Positions 1 to 7,200 of a DNA stretch of 14,317 bases are shown here, one piece after another; the first letter of the stretch is position 1, and the number at the start of each line of letters is the position of its first letter. The stretch spans positions 1 through 14,317 of the forward strand of contig URYU01000031.1 of assembly GCA_900552155.1 (NCBI GenBank), given 5' to 3'. The translations under genes and the position numbers were made by a program. The stretch is from an uncultured Collinsella sp. (GTDB taxonomy: Bacteria; Actinomycetota; Coriobacteriia; Coriobacteriales; Coriobacteriaceae). Below the pieces are notes generated by a model. The model saw nothing but the letters and a program-made list of their open reading frames with translations. It did not search any database and was not told the DNA's origin.

Positions 1-262
1 CATGGTTATCGGCGCGCAGCGAGATGAGCACATACTTGATGGTGGTCAGCAGCGTGACCGTCCACACGACAAGGGAGAGCGCGCCAAGCACGAACTCCTC
101 CGTCACGCTTCCGATGCCGCCGTTGCCGGCAACGAGCGCCTTGGTTACATACATAGGGCTGGTGCCGATATCGCCGTACACCACGCCCAGCGTGACGAGC
201 ATCGCCGAGATGCTCACAGGAATCGCAGCGTGCGAGGCTGCCTCCTTGGCCTTTTGTTCCAT
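1..262 (-). CDS. kup: Kup-family potassium transporter, N-terminal part (runs off the left edge)
   Basis: Translating the minus strand from the ATG at 262-260 gives 87 residues with no stop before the window edge. Residues about 19-35 read [18 protein letters not shown], the N-terminal signature of the Kup/HAK/KT family (usual motif [13 protein letters not shown]). It is followed by a second hydrophobic helix ([21 protein letters not shown]) and the family-typical RADNHG sequence at the cut. Kup proteins are about 600-700-residue membrane carriers that import K+, probably with H+, so only the first two membrane helices are present here. The start is supported by a GGGAGGAA ribosome-binding site about 10 bases upstream and by the short hydrophilic head [12 protein letters not shown]. 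It lies downstream of the nitroreductase gene on the same strand but has its own candidate -10 box. The family call is firm; the exact Kup subtype is not determinable. Confidence 0.93.
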   Translation of the reverse strand, partial: MEQKAKEAASHAAIPVSISAMLVTLGVVYGDIGTSPMYVTKALVAGNGGIGSVTEEFVLGALSLVVWTVTLLTTIKYVLISLRADNH

Positions 263-297
263 AAGCCGGTTTCCTCCCAACTTTAATGTTCGAAGGA

Positions 298-303
298 ATT
301 ATA
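298..303 (-). promoter_or_regulatory. Candidate -10 box of the kup promoter
   Basis: Read on the minus strand this is a perfect TATAAT, 35 bases upstream of the kup start codon, which leaves room for a short leader. No good -35 box is visible at 16-18 bp; the best hexamers there (CATTCA, ATTCAA) are weak. The rest of the kup-nitroreductase gap is relatively A/T-rich. Proposed from sequence only. Confidence 0.4.
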
Positions 304-385
304 GGTAATCGGCCCATGTTTGAATGGCACTGTTTTCCCAGCTAAATAAACATTTATACGGCCTTTAGGCCACCGCGGCGATATG

Positions 386-420
386 GAATGTGACAAAGGG
401 ACTGCCCCTTTGTCACATTC
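386..420. repeat. Perfect 15-bp palindrome with 5-base loop between nitroreductase and kup
   Basis: Bases 386-400 (GAATGTGACAAAGGG) are the exact reverse complement of 406-420, with loop ACTGC. The right arm ends one base before the nitroreductase stop codon at 422-424, so the hairpin would form immediately after that gene's coding sequence. No T-run follows on the minus strand, so it is not a textbook rho-independent terminator for that gene, although it could block transcript decay or pause polymerase. From memory, GTGACAAAGGGAC-type palindromes are dispersed in many Gram-positive genomes; that was not checked here. Confidence 0.8.
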
Positions 421-421
421 G

Positions 422-1270
422 TCATTTTCCAAGCCAGTTTTTGAACCACCATTCCATGGATCGGCTCATCTCGGCCATAAAGGGACTCGTGTGCTTGCGG
501 GTATAGATGTCCACGACGCGCTCCCCCACCTCGCGGGCATGCGGACGGAACATTGCGTCCATCTCGGCCACCTGCGCGTCCATGGTCGCGGCATCCGCGC
601 GGCAGTAGCGCTCCTCGTGCACCAGGTTCACCACGGGGTGCGCAATGGCCGGACGCTCCTTACGGGGCGTGCCGATGATGAGCATCGACAGCGGCATGGT
701 ATAGGGCGGCAGATCGAGCAGCTCGGCAACTTCCTCGGCGTTCTCCACGATGTCGCCAATGTAGCAGCTTCCCAGGCCCAGGGCCTCGGCGGCAACCACG
801 GCGTTTTGCGCGGCGATCACGGCGTCCTGGGCCGCGATGGCAAAGTCGCCCAAACCCGGCGCGCGGCGGGGCGCCTTACCCGTGCGCTCGACAAACTCGG
901 GCTCAAAGCAGCCCACGTGCTCAAACAGATCGATCCACTTGGCATAATCGACCACAAATATGAGTGCCCAGGGCGCCTTGGCGATCATGGGCTGGTGGTC
1001 GCACAGGTCGGCCAGGCGGTCGAGCGTAGCCTGCTCGCGAATGCTTACGATGGAATACATCATCATGGCGCCCGCCGACGGCGCGCGACTCGCCGCATGC
1101 AGAATCGCCGCACGCTGCTCGTCGGTCACTGCCACGGGACGGTCGTCATCATCACGCGCGAAGGCACGCGTAGAGGAACGGTGCTCCAACGTGTCCAGCA
1201 CCGCATTGCCCGTCGTCTCGACCGGATAGCCACACGTATCCACAGCCTTGGTGCAAACCTGCTCGCTCAT
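422..1270 (-). CDS. Nitroreductase-family FMN-dependent oxidoreductase
   Basis: The 282-residue protein has the hallmarks of the nitroreductase superfamily. There is an N-terminal FMN-contact stretch HRSSTRAF (about 30-37), then ASRAPSAGAMMMYS (about 60-73), then a C-terminal half with AAEALGLGSCYIGDI followed by MPLSMLIIGTP, the arrangement seen in NfsA/FRase-like members. Family enzymes are cytoplasmic homodimers that bind FMN and use NAD(P)H to reduce nitro compounds, quinones or flavins; the natural substrate cannot be read from sequence. About 30 extra residues precede the usual start of the fold. The C-terminal tail (MSRSMEWWFKNWLG) is aromatic-rich and of unknown role. The ATG at 1270-1268 is supported by an upstream GAGG about 8 bases away. 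It is divergent from the LTA-synthase-like gene and ends beside the 386-420 palindrome. Confidence 0.9.
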   Translation of the reverse strand: MSEQVCTKAVDTCGYPVETTGNAVLDTLEHRSSTRAFARDDDDRPVAVTDEQRAAILHAASRAPSAGAMMMYSIVSIREQATLDRLADLCDHQPMIAKAPWALIFVVDYAKWIDLFEHVGCFEPEFVERTGKAPRRAPGLGDFAIAAQDAVIAAQNAVVAAEALGLGSCYIGDIVENAEEVAELLDLPPYTMPLSMLIIGTPRKERPAIAHPVVNLVHEERYCRADAATMDAQVAEMDAMFRPHAREVGERVVDIYTRKHTSPFMAEMSRSMEWWFKNWLGK

Positions 1271-1470
1271 CGCCTCATCCTCGCCATTTCTTTAAGAAGC
1301 CTTTACATTTCCGTGTAATTCCCGTCCATTATCGCGCAGGTCGCCACTCCATTGCGCAACACCGCCACACGTGCGCGTTAATATGGCTGGTTGTTGTGCG
1401 CAGACACCAATTACAGCGCATATCTTGGTAACAATCGGGTAAACCCCCGCTTTCGTACGTTTTAGTTTGT

Positions 1471-1476
1471 GAGGAG
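1471..1476 (+). promoter_or_regulatory. Ribosome-binding site that fixes the LTA-synthase-like start
   Basis: GAGGAG lies 7 bases before the ATG at 1484. It overlaps the in-frame GTG at 1469, so translation starting at that GTG would place the ribosome-binding site inside the coding region. The ATG at 1484 is therefore preferred, giving a protein five residues shorter than the longest reading. Confidence 0.8.
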
Positions 1477-1483
1477 TCTCAGC

Positions 1484-3784
1484 ATGTTCGCTGCCGCCAT
1501 CTCGCTTGTCGGTCTTGCGGCGACCGTCTACCTTGTCTTGCGCGAGGCCAAGGCCATTCGCGCTCAGTCGGGCACCGTTGCCAAAAGCGCTCTTGGGTGG
1601 AGCGTCGCCTTCGGCCTGTTCCAGGTCTTTTTGACCATTTGGGGCGCTATTGGTCTCGTCGCGCAAAACGAGCCGCTCGCCTTTGTGATGCTCATCCTGA
1701 CCAATGCCATCCTCACCGGCTGCGCTTGGGCCAGCATCGCCCGCGACCGCATCGCCCCGCGCGTCTTTGCGTTCGCCAAGCCCGACGCCCCCGCCCCCAC
1801 CGGCAAGCTAGCCCGCCTGCGCGGCGCCTTTGTGGGCAAACCGCTCGTCGCCGCCGTCCTGTGCCTGCTGCTCGCCGGCGTTTTTGCGCTGCTGGGCATG
1901 GAGGTCTCGTCCAACCACGACTTTACCTGGGTCTACCCCCTGTGCATCCTGCTCGAGTGGGCCATCATCACCACGCTCATGGTCGGCTTGTTCTTCCTAT
2001 TCCAGCGTCATGGCGCAGCTCCCGCGGTCCTGGCCTTTGCCCTCTTTGTCCTGGGCATTGCCGAGTTCTTCGTCATCACGTTTAAATCCATGCCCATCCA
2101 GCCGGGCGACCTTTCGGCCATCTCCACCGCCGCCGCGGTCGCCGGCACCGGCTACACCTTCTCGATCTCACTGTTCTGCGTGCTGTCCATGGGCTTTACC
2201 GCCATCGCCATGCTGCTGTGCGAGTACGCCGGCCTGGTGGCACCGCATCGCCAGAAGGGCGCCGCCAACGCCAAGCGCATGCTGCTCACCAACCTGCTCG
2301 TCGCCGTGCTGTGCCTGGGCGGTGTGACCGCACACGTCACGCTCATCGACTACTACAACACCCTCGGCATCACCGTCTACACCTGGCGCCCGCTCGAGAG
2401 CTACTGGCGCGAGGGCTACCTGCCTGCCTTTATTAGTGCGGCGCAGTCCATCAAGCCGCCCAAACCCGCCGACTACTCCGTCGACGATGCCAAGGCCACG
2501 CTCAAAAAGTACGCCAAGGCTTACGACAAGTCCGACGCGGCCAAGAGCGACGAGCGCGCCGCCGCAAAGGAGCAGTTCGATAGCGAGAAGCCCACGGTCA
2601 TCGCCATCATGAACGAGACGTTCTCCGACCTGTCGATCTACCAGAACATGCGCGCCGGCTACGAGGGCCCGCAGTACTTTAAGAGCCTGTCCAACTGCCT
2701 CAGCCGCGGCAAGCTCTACGTGAGCGCCTACGGCGGCGGCACGGCCAATACCGAGTTTGAGTTTATGACCGGCAACTCCATGGCCAACCTGGGCTCGGGC
2801 GTGTACCCCTACACCATCTACAACATGGAGACGACCGGGAACCTGGCAGAGCAGTTCAAATCGCTCGGCTATTCCACCACGGCTATGCACCCCAACCACG
2901 CGACCAACTGGAACCGCGAGAACGTCTACAAGGACTTTGGCTTTGACCAGTTCCTGTCCATCAACGACTTCCAGGGCGCCGATACCCTGCGCGGCATGGT
3001 GACCGACCAGGCGACCTACGACAAGATTCTTGAGCTGCTCAACCAGAACGCCGATCCGCAGTTTATCTTCGATGTGACCATGCAGAACCACTCGGGCTAC
3101 GATACGGGTCTGCTGCCGGTCGATAAGCAGATGCACCTGAATATCGACACGACCGATCTGGACGCCAAGACTGTCGAGGACGGCACGCTCTCCGATGTCG
3201 ACGAGTATGTCTCGTGCATCGAGCAGTCCGACCAGGCGCTGCGCTACTTCCTCAACGCCCTGAGCAAGCTCGACCGCAAGGTGGTCGTGGTGTTCTGGGG
3301 CGATCACCAGCCGTTCTTCCCGTCCAAGTTCAACGATAAGTGGTTTACCGGCGAAGACGATGCCACGCATCAGGAGCGCCTGTGGCAGACCGACTACATC
3401 ATCTGGGCTAACTACGACGTTGCCGGCTGCGACCAGACAAGCGAGGTCGACGACCTGTCCACCAACTACCTGTCCACGCAGCTGATGCAGCTGATCGGCG
3501 CACCGCTGACCGACTATCAGAAGGCGCACATGACGCTGCGCGAGTCGCTGCCCGCTATCAACTCCGTGGGCTACGAGGACGCCAGCCTGCGCTGGGCGCT
3601 TTCCTCCAACGTCACCGGCGACGACGCCGCTGCCGCAGCCGCCACCAAGGCGCGCGAGGATTACGCCAAGATGCAGTACTACGAGATGTTCCGCGACGGC
3701 AAGAACGTCTATACGGAGCACTTCCAGACCGAGGCCAACGAAACCGACCCCAACCTGGCACCGGGTACGACCAAGATCAAGTAG
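1484..3784 (+). CDS. LTA-synthase-family phosphoglycerol transferase (membrane sulfatase-fold enzyme)
   Basis: The 766-residue protein has an N-terminal membrane domain of several hydrophobic helices (roughly residues 1-310, including FVLGIAEFFVITFKS then MPIQPGDL). A charged Ala/Lys/Asp linker (about 320-370) follows, then an extracellular alkaline-phosphatase/sulfatase-fold domain. Visible catalytic features are MNETF (E378, metal ligand by analogy with LtaS), GGGTANTEFEFMTG with T420 in the position of the LtaS nucleophile threonine, and FWGDHQP with D607 and H608 as metal ligands. LtaS-type enzymes move glycerol-phosphate from phosphatidylglycerol onto a growing teichoic-acid-like polymer or onto glycolipids, outside the membrane. 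It is longer than S. aureus LtaS (about 646 residues), mainly in the membrane part and C-terminus, so whether it is a primary synthase or a modifying/priming transferase is open. It stands alone, divergent from the nitroreductase, and is followed 27 bases later by the structured element at 3812-3941. Confidence 0.9.
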   Translation: MFAAAISLVGLAATVYLVLREAKAIRAQSGTVAKSALGWSVAFGLFQVFLTIWGAIGLVAQNEPLAFVMLILTNAILTGCAWASIARDRIAPRVFAFAKPDAPAPTGKLARLRGAFVGKPLVAAVLCLLLAGVFALLGMEVSSNHDFTWVYPLCILLEWAIITTLMVGLFFLFQRHGAAPAVLAFALFVLGIAEFFVITFKSMPIQPGDLSAISTAAAVAGTGYTFSISLFCVLSMGFTAIAMLLCEYAGLVAPHRQKGAANAKRMLLTNLLVAVLCLGGVTAHVTLIDYYNTLGITVYTWRPLESYWREGYLPAFISAAQSIKPPKPADYSVDDAKATLKKYAKAYDKSDAAKSDERAAAKEQFDSEKPTVIAIMNETFSDLSIYQNMRAGYEGPQYFKSLSNCLSRGKLYVSAYGGGTANTEFEFMTGNSMANLGSGVYPYTIYNMETTGNLAEQFKSLGYSTTAMHPNHATNWNRENVYKDFGFDQFLSINDFQGADTLRGMVTDQATYDKILELLNQNADPQFIFDVTMQNHSGYDTGLLPVDKQMHLNIDTTDLDAKTVEDGTLSDVDEYVSCIEQSDQALRYFLNALSKLDRKVVVVFWGDHQPFFPSKFNDKWFTGEDDATHQERLWQTDYIIWANYDVAGCDQTSEVDDLSTNYLSTQLMQLIGAPLTDYQKAHMTLRESLPAINSVGYEDASLRWALSSNVTGDDAAAAAATKAREDYAKMQYYEMFRDGKNVYTEHFQTEANETDPNLAPGTTKIK

Positions 3785-3811
3785 CGACTAGCTGCGAGTT
3801 CATAACTGAAA

Positions 3812-3941
3812 CGTCTGTCCGGGCGGAGGCATATAAGGTTCCCTGCTCGGACAGTCCTGCGCAAGACGGAGGCCACATTAAGTGGCCTCCTTTGCGTGCG
3901 GAACTCGCGATGAACCTTATATGCCTCCGCCCGGACAGACG
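3812..3941 (+). repeat. Structured palindromic element, copy 1 (30-bp arms, 70-bp core)
   Basis: Bases 3812-3841 and 3912-3941 are perfect 30-bp reverse complements. The 70-bp interior contains an apical hairpin GGAGGCCAC-ATTAA-GTGGCCTCC (3868-3890) followed by TTT. Imperfect pairing between AGTCCTGCGCA (3853-3863) and the segment around 3891-3904 would extend the helix, so nearly the whole 130 bases could fold as one long hairpin. The core is repeated almost exactly, in the opposite orientation, at 8974-9042. Lying 27 bases after the stop of the plus-strand transferase, with the T-run on that strand, it plausibly terminates or protects that transcript. A mobile palindromic (MITE-like) origin is also possible. 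Confidence 0.85.
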
Positions 3942-3996
3942 CCCTGTTGTTGGAGCGCGGCTTGTCATGGGGGTATCCGCTGAACATATATAAGTC

Positions 3997-4022
3997 GAAG
4001 GCCACGTTATGTGGCCTTCTTT
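3997..4022 (+). terminator. Stand-alone apical hairpin of the same family, terminator-like
   Basis: GAAGGCCAC-GTTAT-GTGGCCTTC (3997-4019) is a perfect 9-bp stem with a 5-base loop followed by TTTGTTTG. It matches the apical hairpin of the elements at 3812-3941 and 8960-9056 (loops ATTAA, TTAAT). Seen from the plus strand, all plus-strand members have the same polarity. It may be a second terminator behind the transferase gene or the remnant of a deleted full element; the preceding GAACATATATAAG resembles the arm sequence of copy 1. Confidence 0.65.
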
Positions 4023-4028
4023 GTTTGC

Positions 4029-4136
4029 GGAAAGTGTGTCCCGGAATTCTTGTCTGGAATGGGATGCAGTTTCCGCTTGGGACCCGATTGGGAAAATGTG
4101 TCCCGTTCCGGGCGCTAATTGTGGGATGCAGTTTCC
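4029..4136. repeat. Short alternating inverted array (4 motifs, 31-bp step)
   Basis: Four 15-bp motifs start at 4029, 4060, 4091 and 4122, exactly 31 bp apart and alternating in orientation. They are GGAAAGTGTGTCCCG, TGGGATGCAGTTTCC, GGAAAATGTGTCCCG and TGGGATGCAGTTTCC. The three spacers are each 16 bp and differ in sequence. This is the same motif and geometry as the larger array at 8437-8884 on the other side of the surface-protein gene. A fifth site in register (about 4153) is not recognisable; the sequence runs into the terminator at 4161-4197. The motif itself has no internal hairpin, but each neighbouring pair could form a stem with a 16-base loop. Confidence 0.88.
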
Positions 4137-4160
4137 GCTTGCGGAGTCTCCACTCAACAG

Positions 4161-4197
4161 AAAACCCGGGTGGCCTGTTTTTGGCTACCCGGGTTTT
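4161..4197. terminator. Bidirectional rho-independent terminator
   Basis: AAAACCCGGGTGGCC (4161-4175) pairs with GGCTACCCGGGTTTTT (4182-4197) around a short loop, with one non-canonical position. The stem is G+C-rich with flanking A and T tracts, so it can act in both directions. On the minus strand it lies about 28 bases after the stop of the 1362-residue surface protein and is its most likely terminator. Confidence 0.85.
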
Positions 4198-4224
4198 TGG
4201 GTTGTCGATATGTTCGACTGGCTA

Positions 4225-7200
4225 CTAGCGGGTCTTGCGGCGCTTGATCAGCATGATGAGGGCTATCACTACGAGCGTTGCTCCCGCTGCTGCTGCGGTG
4301 GCGACTAGGGCGAATGTTTGGTCGCCGGTGTTTGCGAGGTTCTTCGCCGTGGTCGTAGTCTTGACCTTGGTGTCGGTCTTAGCTCCGTTGTCGGACTTGG
4401 GCCTGTCCGGGTTCGTCGGGGTCTCAGAAGTCTCGGGGTCCTTTGAGCCTTCGGAATCGGTTGGGCCGGCGGTGTTTACCAGCGTATGGTCCAGGAACTT
4501 CTTGGCGCCCGCACTTGCCTGTGAGAACAGGCGGCGCGTGCGGATCGGGGTGGCGTTCACCGTTGTGGGCGCCGTCTCCTCGGCCTCGATATTCACGAGC
4601 GTCGTGCCGGTGTCGAGGCCCACGTCGTTGTATCCCACGTGGCAGTAATACTGCGCACCGTCATCGTCTGCGGTCAGGTCAATCTCGAGCTTTGAGGCCG
4701 TTCCAGCCGCGAGGTTGCCATCGGCACCCACGAGCTTAAACTCTGTCTCGCCGCGGCCCTTGCGGTACCACATATAGGTCGGTGCCAGCCCTGTTTCGCT
4801 ATCGTCGGCACCGAGTTGCTTCACATGGCCAATCGCCGAGAGCGTCAGGTGGCTTCCCGCCGTGCGCTCAACCGAAGAGTCGTATCCAAGATCCGACCCC
4901 TCCGCAGCATCCGCCGCAGGTCCGCTCACGGTCATCGTCATGCCATCGGGCATGGTCTTGACCGTGATGATTGCCGAGCGAATACCTGTTTCGGTCGTGG
5001 ATCCATTCTTAACGGCGGCGATGGCGAATCGATACTCCGTATTGGGCTGCAGCCCATCCCACTTGAGCGAGGTCTGCGTGTTGTCGGCAATCTTCCAGCT
5101 ATTGACGACCGCATCCGCCGCATTGCTCTGCAGCATGCCCACGCCGTAGCTAAAGCCACTCTTGTTTGCGAGTACATCGTCCCAGCTAAACGTAACGCTG
5201 GTCGAATCGACGGCGTATGCCGTAAAGCCCGTCACGGCCGGCGTGTCGGGCATCTCGACGTCCTTAACGTCATAGCCCACGATCCAGAACTGGTCGGTGT
5301 CCTTGGTGCCGAGCTTGTCGCCCGAGTCTGCCTCGAACTTGTCGACATCCACCGCGTTGACGCCCAGACGCCACACAAAACCGTACTTGCCCTGCGCGGC
5401 CTCGGGCAGGTTGTCGACGGTGCCGCCGTATTCGGTCGATTCACTCGAGGAGTTACCCGTAGTAAAGCCGGCGTTGGCACCAAAGCACAGGCCGCCAAAC
5501 AACTCGTGCTTTGCGAGCTTCGCGCCCATGACAACGCTGCCGTTCAGCGTCAAGCCGCGCTCGAGCTCCTGCTCCTTGCCCTCCTCGACTTCGATGGTCT
5601 GCTCAATGCTCGCCCCCGACTGCGCGGCGGCGCCGTTAAACCCATCGTGCGTGTAGGCGCGCGTTACGCCAGGCTTGCCCAGGCCAAAGGAATCCCCAAC
5701 GGGAGTCTCGCCGTTGAGCGTTGTTTGATAGGTTCCGGGTTCTCCCGACCGGTTGGTCAAAAAGTAGCTGAGCGGCGTCATATTGTGCTGTTTGGCAATG
5801 CGGTCATAGGCCTCGACATTAACGACCGAGGTCTGCGCGCCGAGCGACACGGGCGCCGCCATCACGCCCTTGCCACCAGTTTCCTCATTTTCGATCTCAT
5901 ACTCGTAATAGACCATCGGAATCGTGTAGAGCACGGCCTTGTCACTCTCGCCGGCATGCGACTCATAGCTTACGCTTGCGCTGACCGTGCGCTCGCTCCG
6001 GTAGTCATAGCATCCCTCGGCGGCAAAATCGACTGAAGCATTCATCGCGACCAGGGGCGGACCGGTCTGCACCTCGACGGCAACGCCCAACTCGGCGCCA
6101 ATGGTATAGCCCTGGGATGTCCCCGTGCCCTTTTCCTCTCCGTATGACGTGCCGCCCAACACCAGATAGCCGTATGCCTGCTCCAGATCCTCAACATAGG
6201 GCGCATCCTGCAGCACGGCAAGCACGCGCGGGTTGGTATAGACCTTGTAGCGGTCCTTGTACGTGATCTTGACGCTGTCGTTGTCGACATCGGGCAGCGC
6301 GAGCGAGATAAATGTGCCGTAGGTAGTGCCGCGACGGTTGCTCTCGCTAATCACCTGCTCCTCGCCGCGGCGCACCTTTCCGTTCTCGTCGAGCGAAAAA
6401 TGCGAGGCGGTCATCCAATAGTAGTCATCGTTCTTGCGCAGGTCCTCGTCGCGGTGCTTGCCCACCACGGCGATAAAGCTCTCGTTATAGCGGTCCGAAC
6501 CCGAGACGCTGCCCGCCTTGACGTCGCTGATCAACACCTGCTCTATACCCTTGTGGTCATGCTTGTTGCTGCTGTTGTATTGCTGACCGCTCATGCTCAT
6601 GGTTCCGACCATGGACCCCAAGCCCTGAGCCCCGCTCTGTGCCGTGTTGCAGGCAAAGTCGCGGAACACATCGCCACCCACGAGCACCTCGTCGACCGCC
6701 AGCTGCTCGGACAGGCCGTCAAGGTTGGCAGTGGCAAGGGCAATAGGCGCCAAGGTGCACGGATAGCGCTTATCCTGAGCGCTATCCTTCCATGCGCTGT
6801 TGGGCACATGCATCAGCCCATAGGAGGCGAGGAGCCCGTCTCTGTATTCCTTGCAATCGGAAAGCTTGAACTCGCCAGACTCCGAGTCAAAATACGCGTA
6901 GCGGTACAGCGCGCCGTACAGCCCCTTGCTGCCGTCAGAAGCGCCGTAATCAAAAGCGCTGCGTTGCCAGTCATAGCCCGCAAGAATAAGGCCCGTGACG
7001 GTTTCACCCGTCTTCTTTCCTTCTTCATCGTAGGCGGCAAACGTGCCGAACGTCGCATTCGCAGCGACCATGGTCTTGCCGTTCGCGGAGAGGGAGATTG
7101 CGCCCGCGTCGCCCAGAGCATCGACATGGACGAGCGCACCCTTGGATGCATCCCACGAAAACAGCTCGCAATGCGTCGACTTATCAATATTCTTCTTGCC

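Noticed and set aside
383..1318. A 311-codon plus-strand open frame opposite the nitroreductase
   Set aside because: It is rich in His and Arg, has no domain signal, and runs through the 386-420 palindrome; the minus strand carries clear nitroreductase motifs.
1271..1483. Divergent promoters between the nitroreductase and the LTA-synthase-like gene
   Set aside because: Promoters must be here, and GATAAT-like and GCATAT-like hexamers exist, but no -35/-10 pair with good spacing stands out, so none was annotated.
2168..3721. A 517-codon minus-strand open frame
   Set aside because: It is the antisense shadow of the high-G+C LTA-synthase-like gene, whose catalytic motifs fix the coding strand; the translated product is a low-complexity Val/Gly/His/Arg mixture.
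3709..4157. Minus-strand small open frames over the 3812-4136 repeats
   Set aside because: They arise from palindromic and array DNA, overlap the end of the real plus-strand gene, and lack recognisable features or start signals.
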